Source: Flavobacterium silvisoli (GTDB taxonomy: Bacteria > Bacteroidota > Bacteroidia > Flavobacteriales > Flavobacteriaceae). Taken from it: a stretch of DNA of 64,000 nucleotides. Made by a program: the position numbers and the translations under genes. Position 1 is the first letter of the stretch. Every line of letters starts with the position of its first letter. The DNA is taken from assembly GCF_004329815.1 (NCBI RefSeq), contig NZ_SJPE01000001.1:363733-427732 (forward strand). Reading direction: 5' to 3'. Below, in pieces: positions 18,377 through 26,933 of this stretch. The notes under the pieces were generated by a model, which saw only the letters and a program-made list of their open reading frames with translations, did not search any database and was not told the origin of the DNA.

Positions 18377-19750
18377 TTAATTTTTCATAATCTTGATAGT
18401 TTCTGATTTGCTTCCTGATTTAACCTCGAAGAAGTAAACTCCGGTAGCAAAACTTGAAATGTCTACAGTGTTTTCAACACCGCTGAATACTTTGTTAAAC
18501 ATTACTTTTCCAGTGATGTCAGTCACTTTAACGTTGTATGACTCTAATTGAGCAGAGATGTTTACAACAGATGTAGCAGGATTTGGATATAATTTAACGG
18601 TATTAGCAGCAAATTGCTCATTACCTAAATTACCACTGAATTTAAAAATACCATCGGTTATAGAGTCAGTGCTGAATCCACCACACCAACCTGTAGAACT
18701 GTTTAAGAAAGCTGGGGCTAATCTTTGTTCAAGATTGCTTTCAATTGTCGTCCAAGTAGTTCCGTTGTCAGGACTGAATGCAGAACCTACACCACCTGAA
18801 GATGTTCCGGCACCACAAGCAACTAAAATGGTTGTATTTGGAACATAAGTTAACAATCTGTATCCTGTATAAGTGATAGGTGCTGACCAAGTAGCTCCAC
18901 CATCAGTGGTTTTCCAGATTTTATATGTTGGAGAAGCAGCAGAACCATTAGTAGTACCCATGATGATTCCATTGTTGTTATCGCTGAAAAGCAATCTACC
19001 ATTAATAGCAGTAGCACCAAAATCAGTAAACCCGGTAGGCCCATTTAATTTTGTCCATGTCACACCCATATCCGTAGTTCTGTACATTTTTCCTTTGTTG
19101 GTTGTAAACCAAAGGGTGTTACCAGCTACAGTAGGTAAACTGTTGTATCCGTACTCTCCGGAAAGAGGATTGGGAAGACTTGATCCGGGCACTTGTGTCC
19201 AAGTATCACCACCATCTGTAGTTCTGTATACTTCAAATTCTCCTCCTACAGGGTCACCATAGGCAATACCATTGTTAGCATTGAAAAAGTGAACGCCATT
19301 TAAAAAAGATTCACCCGCAGTTTGAAAACCGGTTGCATTTTGCTGTTCCCAATTTTGACCGCCGTCAGCAGTTTTATAAATAACTCCTGTTCCGTTGTTA
19401 GGATCATTAGTGGTGTTGTTGATAGCACAAACCCAAGCTGTTGTAGCACTCACAGGAGAAATGTTGTTAATTTCAAAAGTAGTATCTCCTACGTCAACGA
19501 TACCCGCAGTCCAATTGTTCCCTCCGTCGGTTGTCAAAGTGAACTCCTGAATGTTAAGAGCTGCCGGGTGTGCGGTTGTTACAGGCGCACCATCAAAGGC
19601 CAATGCCCAAACCGTGTTGGCATCAACAATGTGAATTTCTGAGATACCTCTGGATTCTGAAGCAAACCCTGTAGCTTGTGAAACCCATGATTGTCCATAA
19701 GACATATATCCCAGTGAAAACAAGGATAAAGAGAGTAATAGTTTTTTCAT
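18377..19750 (-). CDS. T9SS-sorted YCF48/Asp-box beta-propeller protein
   Basis: A 457-aa protein with a signal peptide (MKKLLLSLSLFSLGYMSYGQ). About six Asp-box or YCF48-like repeats follow (TTDGGNNW, TADGGQNW, TTDGGDTW, TTDMGVTW, TTDGGATW, DNGTTW), predicting a beta-propeller. The last roughly 70 residues form a type A T9SS sorting domain (LYPNPATSVVNIS ... GVYFFEV ... IKIMKN), so it should be exported across the outer membrane and anchored or released. Function unknown. It stands alone between purD and the polysaccharide locus. Confidence 0.87.
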   Translation of the reverse strand: MKKLLLSLSLFSLGYMSYGQSWVSQATGFASESRGISEIHIVDANTVWALAFDGAPVTTAHPAALNIQEFTLTTDGGNNWTAGIVDVGDTTFEINNISPVSATTAWVCAINNTTNDPNNGTGVIYKTADGGQNWEQQNATGFQTAGESFLNGVHFFNANNGIAYGDPVGGEFEVYRTTDGGDTWTQVPGSSLPNPLSGEYGYNSLPTVAGNTLWFTTNKGKMYRTTDMGVTWTKLNGPTGFTDFGATAINGRLLFSDNNNGIIMGTTNGSAASPTYKIWKTTDGGATWSAPITYTGYRLLTYVPNTTILVACGAGTSSGGVGSAFSPDNGTTWTTIESNLEQRLAPAFLNSSTGWCGGFSTDSITDGIFKFSGNLGNEQFAANTVKLYPNPATSVVNISAQLESYNVKVTDITGKVMFNKVFSGVENTVDISSFATGVYFFEVKSGSKSETIKIMKN

Positions 19751-19818
19751 AGTATTTGTTTTTTACAGTTTAAGGTACTAAACTAGTAAAAAAATGCAGG
19801 AAAAAAAAATAAACACCC

Positions 19819-19826
19819 TATTTTTG
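19819..19826 (+). promoter_or_regulatory. -7 element TAttTTTG for purD
   Basis: An exact TAnnTTTG match 26 bases before the purD ATG, in an AT-rich divergent gap. Confidence 0.6.
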
Positions 19827-19852
19827 TAGACTTTAACACACAACACAACATC

Positions 19853-21127
19853 ATGACTATTCTACTATTGGGCTCAGGCGGAAGAGAACACGCTTTAGCA
19901 TACAAATTACTTCAAAGTTCTCACTGTACTTGTCTTTATGTGGCACCCGGTAATGCAGGGACTGGTAACATTGCAATAAATGTTGCTTTGCAACCCAATG
20001 ACTTCATCGCTATAAAAGCTTTTGTAATTAAAGAAAACATTGACATGGTTGTCGTAGGACCCGAAGATCCTTTGGTGCTCGGGATTTTTGATTTTTTTAA
20101 AAATGATGCTGATTTACAACAAATACCGGTAATTGGTCCGTCTAAAATGGGAGCCCAATTAGAAGGCAGTAAAGAATTTGCCAAAGAATTTTTAGTCAAA
20201 CATAATATCCCGACTGCAGCTTATGCCAGTTTTAATGCTGAAACAGTTGAAAAGGGATGTCAGTTTTTAGAAACCTTGCAACCTCCTTACGTTTTAAAAG
20301 CAGATGGATTGGCGGCAGGAAAAGGCGTTTTGATTTTGACCGATTTAGAACAAGCCAAAACCGAATTGCGAAATATGCTGGTTCACGCCAAGTTCGGTAC
20401 TGCCAGTTCAAAGGTTGTGATCGAAGAATTTCTCGATGGAATTGAACTGAGTTGTTTTGTTCTGTCAGACGGGAAAAACTATAAAATATTGCCAACCGCT
20501 AAAGATTACAAAAGAGTCGGAGAAGGAGATACCGGTTTAAACACCGGAGGTATGGGAGCTGTTTCCCCCGTTCCGTTCGCAGATGAAGTCTTAATGAGAA
20601 AAATTGAAACCCGCATTGTAAAACCAACCGTTGAAGGACTTCAAAAAGACGCTATTGAATACAAAGGATTTATTTTTATAGGACTCATCATTGTCAAAGG
20701 CGAACCTATGGTAATTGAGTACAACGTCAGAATGGGTGACCCCGAAACAGAAGTGGTGATGCCCAGAATCAAATCAGATTTGATCGAGTTGTTCCAAGCG
20801 GTGGTTAACCAAAAACTAGATGAAATTGTGTTGGAAATTGATCCAAGAAGTGCAACAACCATCATGCTGGTTTCCGGGGGATATCCGGAAGAATATGAAA
20901 AGGGATTTGAAATTTCAGGTTTTGAAAATGTTCAGGACTCTCTTGTTTTTCATGCCGGAACCCAAATCAAAAACGGAAAGATTGTTACCAACGGGGGCAG
21001 GGTTTTAGCCATTACTTCTTTTGGAGACACCTTTCAGGAGGCCATAAAAAAATCTTACCAAAACATAGAACGTCTACATTTTGATAAGATGTATTTTAGA
21101 AAAGATATCGGTTTCGACTTATTTTAA
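19853..21127 (+). CDS. purD: phosphoribosylamine-glycine ligase
   Basis: A 424-aa protein opening [17 protein letters not shown], the PurD signature. It has the ATP-grasp segments [24 protein letters not shown] and [17 protein letters not shown]. It joins phosphoribosylamine and glycine with ATP in purine synthesis. Length is normal for the family. It has its own promoter element and its 3' end overlaps the convergent DUF6341 gene by 9 bases. Confidence 0.97.
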   Translation: MTILLLGSGGREHALAYKLLQSSHCTCLYVAPGNAGTGNIAINVALQPNDFIAIKAFVIKENIDMVVVGPEDPLVLGIFDFFKNDADLQQIPVIGPSKMGAQLEGSKEFAKEFLVKHNIPTAAYASFNAETVEKGCQFLETLQPPYVLKADGLAAGKGVLILTDLEQAKTELRNMLVHAKFGTASSKVVIEEFLDGIELSCFVLSDGKNYKILPTAKDYKRVGEGDTGLNTGGMGAVSPVPFADEVLMRKIETRIVKPTVEGLQKDAIEYKGFIFIGLIIVKGEPMVIEYNVRMGDPETEVVMPRIKSDLIELFQAVVNQKLDEIVLEIDPRSATTIMLVSGGYPEEYEKGFEISGFENVQDSLVFHAGTQIKNGKIVTNGGRVLAITSFGDTFQEAIKKSYQNIERLHFDKMYFRKDIGFDLF

Positions 21128-21349
21128 GAAAGAATGAGCCGTGGTATCTTGGTTTTCTTCGTTGTTGTCTTGGTGTTTTTTCAATTCTTTACACCAGTAT
21201 ATAACGTATTTGGCACAAATCAACATCAAAACCCAGCTTACAATGTTGGCCAACCACCAATTGCTCAACTCTAATGTACGCAACCAGTCAAAAGGCTTGA
21301 ATAGAAAATCTACAAATAATGTTTGAATGCCTTCAAAAAATGCTTTCAT
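21119..21349 (-). CDS. DUF6341-like small membrane protein
   Basis: A 76-aa protein from ATG 21349; the frame extends to 21394 but a promoter box lies inside that extension. It has an amphipathic N-terminus ([17 protein letters not shown]), one or two membrane segments ([22 protein letters not shown]) and an acidic, polar tail. It matches my recollection of the Flavobacteria family DUF6341, found near upp. Role unknown. Confidence 0.65.
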   Translation of the reverse strand: MKAFFEGIQTLFVDFLFKPFDWLRTLELSNWWLANIVSWVLMLICAKYVIYWCKELKKHQDNNEENQDTTAHSFLK

Positions 21350-21374
21350 CTTATAAAATGTTATATTTACAGCA

Positions 21375-21382
21375 CAAATGTA
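21375..21382 (-). promoter_or_regulatory. -7 element TAcaTTTG (minus strand)
   Basis: The minus strand reads TACATTTG, 25 bases upstream of ATG 21349. It supports the shorter start of the DUF6341 gene. Confidence 0.55.
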
Positions 21383-21394
21383 TAAAATATCCAC

Positions 21395-22324
21395 ATGATA
21401 ACAAGCGTTTTTAAAAAATCTACTATCCTCAATTATTCGCTGATTGTAGTTTTATTGTTATGCTTCTTTTTTATATACCAAACCAGTGATTTATTTACTA
21501 CGGCTGCGTCTAACGGGCTGTTCAAAAACAGTATGCTGATAGTCTTGTTGTTAGCTTCTTTTTTTCTGGTTAATTTCATGGTCAAAAAAAACGGACTCAC
21601 CAAAGACAGCAGTTATACCATCTTATTTTTCCTGTTGTTTTTATTGCTTTTCCCAGGCGTTTTCAACAATTTAAATTTGCTGTTTGCTAATTTCTTTCTG
21701 TTGTTATCTATGCGCAGAATGGTTTCGTTGCAAAGCTTAAAAGCCCCGAAAGAGAAAATTTTTGATGCAGCCATGTGGATTTTCATCGCCAGCCTTTTTC
21801 ATTTTTGGTGTATTCTTTTCATTGTTCTGGTTTACATCTCTATCATTTTTCACGCTTCCCGTGACTATCGAAACTGGCTCTTGCCCTTTGTAGCCTTTTT
21901 TGCTACTGCAGTAGTATTTGTATTAAGTGCGATGATTTTCGACAAATCATGGATTGACCACATACTGCACCAGGCGCAAGTCAATTTTGAGCTGAATTAT
22001 TTTACCAACAACTACCAAAATGCGGCACTTTCGTTTTATGTTGTGATTGCTGTTTATTTTCTGTTTTCGATGATTTTTTCGATGACTAACAGGCCGCTGA
22101 TTTTGCAGGCTTCTTATAAGAAAATGATATTTGCATTCTTAATCGGTTCGCTGATTTTTGTGATGTCGCCCGAGAAAAATAATGCCATGTTGTTGTTTAC
22201 TTTCATGCCTTTATCGGTCATGTGTACCAATAATGTAGAGTATTCCCAAAATAAAATGTATCAGGAAATAGTATTGTTATTGTTGATTTTAGGGAGTTTT
22301 TTTGCCTTTTTTGCGCAACTATAA
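21395..22324 (+). CDS. DUF6427-like integral membrane protein
   Basis: A 309-aa protein with about 8-9 membrane helices and few polar loops, resembling the Flavobacteria family DUF6427. A central cytoplasmic segment reads LSMRRMVSLQSLKAPKEKIFDAAMW. Function unknown. It starts about 13 bases from the divergent DUF6341 promoter box and its end overlaps the convergent upp gene by 6 bases. The grouping with upp suggests, but does not prove, a link to uracil or envelope metabolism. Confidence 0.68.
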   Translation: MITSVFKKSTILNYSLIVVLLLCFFFIYQTSDLFTTAASNGLFKNSMLIVLLLASFFLVNFMVKKNGLTKDSSYTILFFLLFLLLFPGVFNNLNLLFANFFLLLSMRRMVSLQSLKAPKEKIFDAAMWIFIASLFHFWCILFIVLVYISIIFHASRDYRNWLLPFVAFFATAVVFVLSAMIFDKSWIDHILHQAQVNFELNYFTNNYQNAALSFYVVIAVYFLFSMIFSMTNRPLILQASYKKMIFAFLIGSLIFVMSPEKNNAMLLFTFMPLSVMCTNNVEYSQNKMYQEIVLLLLILGSFFAFFAQL

Positions 22325-22972
22325 TTTGTTGCCGTACGCTAAGTCGCCGGCATCACCAAGACCGGGAATGATGTAGTTTTTCTCGTTTAGTTTTTCGTCT
22401 AAAGCCGCTACCCACAAATGACAATTTTCAGGCAGGTTTTTTTCCAAATAGGCTATACCTTCAGGAGCAGCAATGACAACAGCGATGTGAATTTCTTTTG
22501 GTTTTTGTTCCAAATGCAATTTGTGTAATACCGCTACTATCGACTGTCCTGTGGCCAACATCGGGTCAATCAGAATTAAATTTTTATTTTCAAAAGAAGG
22601 AGCAGCTTGGTATTCGACTAAAATATCAAATTTGTCATCGTTATCATAATGATGGCGATAAGCTGATACAAATCCGTTTTCGGCATTGTCAAAAATATTC
22701 ATAAAGCCCATATGCAAAGCCAAACCGGCTCTGAGAATTGAACATAAAACTACCGGCTCGGCAACAGTAGTGGTGTGTTTTATGCCAAGCGGAGTTTGCA
22801 CATTCACCGCCTTATATTCCAACGTTTTACTCAGTTCATACGCCATGATTTCGCCTATGCGTTCAATATTCTTTCGAAAACGCATACTGTCTTTTTGGAT
22901 GGTAACATCTCTAATTTGTGCCAAAAAATGATTGAGAATACTGTTCTGTTCAGAAATGTAATGAATATGCAT
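22319..22972 (-). CDS. upp: uracil phosphoribosyltransferase
   Basis: A 217-aa protein from ATG 22972 (MHIHYISEQNSILNHFLAQIRD). The frame is open to 23083 but that extension overlaps the next gene's promoter and start. It has the PRPP loop LILIDPMLATGQSIVA and the uracil-binding end IIPGLGDAGDLAYG. It makes UMP from uracil and PRPP (salvage). It is divergent from the DUF4254 gene. Confidence 0.95.
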   Translation of the reverse strand: MHIHYISEQNSILNHFLAQIRDVTIQKDSMRFRKNIERIGEIMAYELSKTLEYKAVNVQTPLGIKHTTTVAEPVVLCSILRAGLALHMGFMNIFDNAENGFVSAYRHHYDNDDKFDILVEYQAAPSFENKNLILIDPMLATGQSIVAVLHKLHLEQKPKEIHIAVVIAAPEGIAYLEKNLPENCHLWVAALDEKLNEKNYIIPGLGDAGDLAYGNKL

Positions 22973-22992
22973 AGACGACAAAAATTTGTATG

Positions 22993-23021
22993 TTTGGGTA
23001 AAAGTATAAAAACTATCTTTG
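22993..23021 (+). promoter_or_regulatory. promoter: TTTG -33 and TAtcTTTG -7
   Basis: TTTG at 22993-22996 and TATCTTTG at 23014-23021 are separated by 17 bases, a full Bacteroidota promoter. The leader to ATG 23074 is about 45 bases. It lies just upstream of the upp start on the other strand. Confidence 0.7.
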
Positions 23022-23073
23022 CACCCGAGACCTTTTGGTCGAATTGTATCAAATAAAATAAAAAATATACGAT

Positions 23074-23679
23074 ATGTTTTCACAATTTGCCTTCCCTATT
23101 TTTGAACAAAGCATCAAAGATTACCACGTTATTGACGATGTGTACCAACCCGCTTTAAATCCTTATACCAAAGGAACTATCGAGTATTTATTGTATGCCA
23201 AAAACTGGGTAGATACCGTACAATGGCATTATGAAGACATCATTCGTGACCCGAATATCGACCCGGTAGCGGCTTTGGATTTGAAGAGAAAAATCGACGC
23301 TTCTAACCAGGTTCGTACCGATATGGTGGAATATATCGACAGCTATTTTTTACAGAAATACAAAGACGTTCAGATAAAACCCAACGCCAAAATCAATACC
23401 GAAAGTCCGGCTTGGGCCATCGACCGTTTGTCTATTTTGGCTTTGAAAATTTATCACATGAGCGAAGAAGCTAATCGTGCTGAAGCTACAGCTGAACACC
23501 GAGCCAAATGCCAGGAAAAGCTAAATGTACTGTTAGACCAAAAAAGTGATATGTTTATTTCCATCAATGATTTGTTGACAGATATTGAAAACGGCGACAA
23601 ATACATGAAAGTGTATAAACAAATGAAAATGTACAACGACGAGGAATTAAATCCGGTTTTGTACCAAAACAAAAAATAA
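23074..23679 (+). CDS. DUF4254 domain-containing protein
   Basis: A 201-aa soluble, mostly helical protein matching the Bacteroidota family DUF4254 (FEQSIKDYHVIDDVYQP, LLYAKNWVDTVQWHYEDIIRDP). Biochemical role unknown. A glycosyltransferase 9 gene follows 14 bases downstream, an arrangement I associate with this family, so a role in LPS core or glycan assembly is inferred. No catalytic motif is recognised. Confidence 0.78.
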   Translation: MFSQFAFPIFEQSIKDYHVIDDVYQPALNPYTKGTIEYLLYAKNWVDTVQWHYEDIIRDPNIDPVAALDLKRKIDASNQVRTDMVEYIDSYFLQKYKDVQIKPNAKINTESPAWAIDRLSILALKIYHMSEEANRAEATAEHRAKCQEKLNVLLDQKSDMFISINDLLTDIENGDKYMKVYKQMKMYNDEELNPVLYQNKK

Positions 23680-23693
23680 ATCGCGACAACCTT

Positions 23694-24737
23694 TTGTCAA
23701 ACAAAATTCAACATATAGCCGTCATCCGATTGTCTGCCATGGGCGACGTTGCGATGACGGTTCCTGTTATCAGGGCGTTTGTACAGCAACATCCGGAAGT
23801 GAAAATTACAGTAGTATCACGTCCTTTTTTTCAGCCTTTTTTTCATAACATTCACAATGTAAATTTCTACCCCGTTGATGTCAAAGGAAGACACAAAGGT
23901 GTTATGGGTTTGCTCAAATTATATTCCGATTTGAAGCGATTGAATATAGACGCTGTGGCTGATTTGCACAATGTGTTGCGTTCCAAAGTGGTTCGGACTC
24001 TTTTTGCTTTGAGCGGAAAAAAAGTAGCGGCAACCGATAAAGGAAGAGCCGATAAAAAAGAATTGACACGAGCTGAAAATAAAATCTTCCAACCGGTAAA
24101 ATCGATGGTGGAAAGACATATTGATACATTTGGTCAGCTGGGTTTTACGGTTACGATTTCAAATCCGGTGTTTCCCGAAAAAGCAATTTTGTCTGAAGAA
24201 GTTATTGGAGTTTCGGGTCAAAAAGCGAATCAAAATTGGATAGGAATTGCTCCTTTTGCCCAATACCAAAGTAAAGTATATCCCTTAGATTTGATGCAGA
24301 AAGTAATCGAAAAACTGGCTTCGAATACCGAGTATACAATTTTTCTTTTTGGAGGAGGAACTCAGGAAGCAGAACAGTTGAACATCTTAGCCAAAGACTT
24401 TAGCAACTGCATCGTTGTGGCCGGAAAACTGAAACTGCAACAGGAACTGGAGTTGATTTCCAACCTTGATGTCATGCTTTCAATGGATTCCGGAAATGCC
24501 CATATTGCCGCCATGCTGGGTATACAAGTTGTCACGCTTTGGGGAGCCACGCACCCTTTTGCCGGGTTCAAACCGTTCAATCAATCTATGGATAACTGTT
24601 TAACCGCAGACCGCGAAAAATACCCATTACTGCCTACGTCTGTTTACGGTAACAAAAAAGTAGATGGGTATGAAGACGCCATGCGTACCATAGCTCCCGA
24701 AACAGTTGTGGAAAAAATACAATCCTTACTAAAATAA
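23694..24737 (+). CDS. GT9 (heptosyltransferase-family) glycosyltransferase
   Basis: A 347-aa GT-B protein opening IAVIRLSAMGDVAMTVPVIRAF, the ADP-heptose:LPS heptosyltransferase signature. A C-terminal SMDSGNAHIAAMLGIQVVTLWGATHP supplies the donor site. It probably adds a core sugar to lipid A. The start appears to be TTG 23694; no ATG occurs before the first beta strand. It shares a transcript with the DUF4254 gene. Confidence 0.88.
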   Translation: MSNKIQHIAVIRLSAMGDVAMTVPVIRAFVQQHPEVKITVVSRPFFQPFFHNIHNVNFYPVDVKGRHKGVMGLLKLYSDLKRLNIDAVADLHNVLRSKVVRTLFALSGKKVAATDKGRADKKELTRAENKIFQPVKSMVERHIDTFGQLGFTVTISNPVFPEKAILSEEVIGVSGQKANQNWIGIAPFAQYQSKVYPLDLMQKVIEKLASNTEYTIFLFGGGTQEAEQLNILAKDFSNCIVVAGKLKLQQELELISNLDVMLSMDSGNAHIAAMLGIQVVTLWGATHPFAGFKPFNQSMDNCLTADREKYPLLPTSVYGNKKVDGYEDAMRTIAPETVVEKIQSLLK

Positions 24738-24738
24738 A

Positions 24739-24763
24739 AAAACTCCCTTTTTATGGGAGTTTT
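24739..24763. terminator. bidirectional terminator
   Basis: A 9-bp stem of AAAACTCCC and GGGAGTTTT with a short AT loop, lying between the convergent GT9 and ferredoxin-reductase genes. Confidence 0.75.
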
Positions 24764-24797
24764 GTCTATGTTCTATTAGTCTGTTTTCTTTTATCTG

Positions 24798-25853
24798 TTA
24801 CACATCGTCATAATCTACATAAATTTCAGCGGAAGTCGGATGCGCCTGACAGGTTAAAATCAATCCTTCGGCAATTTCACTATCAGTCAAAATGGAGTTC
24901 TTTTTCATTTCGGCAGAACCTTTTGTAATTCGGGCCAAACAAGAACTGCAAATTCCGCCCTGACACGAATAAGGGGCATCTATCCCTTGTTTCAAAGCAG
25001 CCTCTAATAAGGTTTGTTTTTGCGACATTTCAAAAGTTGCTTCTTCATGGTCAACCATTACCGTAATTTTGGTGTGACCGGTATGGCTTGTAGCTGCTGC
25101 ATTTTCGGCAGCAGTTGAGGTAGAGAACAATTCAAACTTAATGTTCTTTTCGGCTATATTGTGTTCTTTCAACACACCCGAAACCAGATTAATCATTTCT
25201 TCCGGGCCACATAAAAAGAATTTGTCAAACTCTTTCTCCTTGTGTTTGTTGTTCAGCACAAAGTTTACAATCGATTTGTCAATGCGGCCAAAGTGTTCGT
25301 TTTCTACTCGTGCCTGACTGAATACATAGTGCACAAAAAAGCGCCCTACATATTTCAGTTGCAAATCGTGTAATTCGTTGTGAAAAATGGTTTCTTCCGG
25401 TGTTTTATTGCCGTAAACCAAAACAAATGTGCTTTTAGGCTCACCTTCTAAAACCGATTTTAAAATCGACATTACAGGTGTAATTCCGCTTCCTGCCGCA
25501 AAAGCCGCGTAATTTTTCAAATTGGAAAACGAAGGTTCAAAAGTAAATCTTCCTTCGGGCTGACTAACTTCTAAGAAATCGCCGGCTTTTAAATGATCAT
25601 TCGCAAATTTAGAAAAGTGACCATTTTTCACCGATTTAATAGCAATGCGCAACTCGTCACTATTGGGTGATGAGCAAACCGAGTAGGCACGACGTACTTC
25701 TTGTCCGTCAAGGGTTAACTTCAAATTAACGTATTGACCGGCAATGAATCGGTAAACCGGTTTTAATTCGGCCGGAATGGTAAAAGCAACGGAAATGGCA
25801 TTTGGCGTTTCGTGCTTTACTTCTTTAATCTGTAATTTATAAAAAGCTGACAT
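24798..25853 (-). CDS. PaaE-like ferredoxin-type flavoprotein reductase
   Basis: A 351-aa protein with an FAD-binding barrel (RAYSVCSSP near residue 57), an NAD(P) domain (FAAGSGITPVMSIL, FLCGPEEMI) and a C-terminal plant-type 2Fe-2S domain (CQGGICSSC plus a later Cys in LTCQAH). This order is that of PaaE and related class IA reductases. It passes electrons from NAD(P)H to an oxygenase or desaturase. No paaABCD genes are nearby, so the partner is open; the acyl-ACP desaturase at 56983 is one guess. Confidence 0.85.
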   Translation of the reverse strand: MSAFYKLQIKEVKHETPNAISVAFTIPAELKPVYRFIAGQYVNLKLTLDGQEVRRAYSVCSSPNSDELRIAIKSVKNGHFSKFANDHLKAGDFLEVSQPEGRFTFEPSFSNLKNYAAFAAGSGITPVMSILKSVLEGEPKSTFVLVYGNKTPEETIFHNELHDLQLKYVGRFFVHYVFSQARVENEHFGRIDKSIVNFVLNNKHKEKEFDKFFLCGPEEMINLVSGVLKEHNIAEKNIKFELFSTSTAAENAAATSHTGHTKITVMVDHEEATFEMSQKQTLLEAALKQGIDAPYSCQGGICSSCLARITKGSAEMKKNSILTDSEIAEGLILTCQAHPTSAEIYVDYDDV

Positions 25854-25867
25854 GGAATTATTTTTTG

Positions 25868-25875
25868 CAAAGGTA
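25868..25875 (-). promoter_or_regulatory. -7 element TAccTTTG (minus strand)
   Basis: The minus strand reads TACCTTTG, 14 bases before the ATG of the PaaE-like gene. Confidence 0.6.
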
Positions 25876-25910
25876 ACAAACGGATACTTTTAAAGAAACA
25901 TAAAATTTAT

Positions 25911-25952
25911 TACATAAGATTATTATGTATATAGAAAACTTATGTATATTTG
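25911..25952 (+). promoter_or_regulatory. PadR-type operator repeats overlapping the padR promoter
   Basis: TACATAAG (25911-25918) is inverted against TTATGTA at 25923 and CTTATGTA at 25939-25946. TTATGTATAT also occurs as a direct repeat (25923 and 25940, 17 bp apart). The second copy runs into the -7 element TAtaTTTG (25945-25952). PadR regulators bind ATGT...ACAT-type palindromes, so autorepression is likely. Confidence 0.55.
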
Positions 25953-25973
25953 GTCATTGTTAAATAAAGAGCA

Positions 25974-26312
25974 ATGAAAAATTCACAATTGTACAAGGGA
26001 AGTTTGACGACTATAGTGATGACACTTTTGGGCGAAAATGGCAGAATGTACGGGTATGAAATTACCCAAAAAGTAAAGGAAATTACCAAAGGAGAATTAA
26101 AAATTACCGAAGGTGCGTTATATCCGGCGCTGCACAAACTGGAGGCAGAAGGAGTGTTGGAGGTAGAAATAGAAAATGTAGACAACCGGCTGAGAAAATA
26201 CTACAAACTCACCGAAAAAGGGACCACAGAAACGGTAAATCGCCTGGCGGAATTAGAAGATTTTATCAGAAACATGCAGGCATTGGTACAACCTAAATTG
26301 GATACGATATGA
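25974..26312 (+). CDS. PadR family transcriptional regulator
   Basis: A 112-aa winged-helix protein: MTLLGENGRMYGYEITQKV, LKITEGALYPALHKLEAEGVLE and KYYKLTEKG are classic PadR segments, ending in a dimerisation helix. Small PadR proteins repress neighbouring membrane or transport genes. The next gene overlaps by 4 bases (ATGA), which indicates translational coupling. ATG 25974 lies 21 bases after a -7 element. Confidence 0.93.
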   Translation: MKNSQLYKGSLTTIVMTLLGENGRMYGYEITQKVKEITKGELKITEGALYPALHKLEAEGVLEVEIENVDNRLRKYYKLTEKGTTETVNRLAELEDFIRNMQALVQPKLDTI

Positions 26313-26914
26313 AACTGAGTAAAGAGAATATTTCACGAATGGATAAAATACTCTTCAAAGAATACGGTATAATCTACTCAGATATTCGATTGGAATTATT
26401 AGATCATTTGGCAACAGAATTGGAACAATCAGATGGTTCTTTTGATGAAGTATTCGAGGATTTTATGCGCAAAAGGAAAGATTTTATTCGAGAGACTAAT
26501 TTGCAACTGAACAGAAATAGTTCCAGGATTGGCTCGAAATTACTGCTCAAAAATATTTTGTCAATTAAGTTTCTTTTGGCTTATGCTTTAATGATTACTG
26601 TTGTTTACAACTTGGTTTCCATCAATGGCAAAGAATGGTTTATGGAATATTTTGATATTTTACCCATTGTCGTTCCGGCACCAATTTCTTTAGTCATATT
26701 GTACTCAATGTTTTCCAAAAAAAGGAAATCATATTCAATGTCTTTTGCGGGAGTAACGAATACTGTTTTAATGACGTATCTCTTCATCTTTATTCAAATA
26801 ATAAGAAAGGTTGATGCGGTTTATTGGATAGGTATATTTTCGTTTTACATGACTTTGTCAATAATGTATTATTTTATTTATTTTTTCTCTGTAAAAAAAC
26901 TTCAAAATCTCTAA
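26309..26914 (+). CDS. PadR-operon membrane protein, paralogue 1
   Basis: A 201-aa protein. The cytosolic N-terminal region (about 1-90) contains YSDIRLELLDHLATELE, the motif shared with the next two genes. Four predicted membrane helices follow (about 93-112, 122-140, 152-170, 176-198). It is coupled to padR by a 4-base overlap. Function unknown. The pairing with PadR recalls PadR-DUF1700 sensor/effector pairs of Firmicutes, but I see no direct homology. Confidence 0.75.
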   Translation: MKLSKENISRMDKILFKEYGIIYSDIRLELLDHLATELEQSDGSFDEVFEDFMRKRKDFIRETNLQLNRNSSRIGSKLLLKNILSIKFLLAYALMITVVYNLVSINGKEWFMEYFDILPIVVPAPISLVILYSMFSKKRKSYSMSFAGVTNTVLMTYLFIFIQIIRKVDAVYWIGIFSFYMTLSIMYYFIYFFSVKKLQNL

Positions 26915-26933
26915 TAAGACAAAAAACCGTAAC

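Noticed and set aside
18873..19262. 130-codon open frame on the plus strand opposite the T9SS-sorted gene
   Set aside because: Antisense shadow of a repetitive Gly/Asp-rich coding region; the minus-strand gene has a signal peptide and sorting domain.
22973..23083. N-terminal extension of upp
   Set aside because: It would run over the divergent promoter and start of the DUF4254 gene, and Upp length is normal from ATG 22972.
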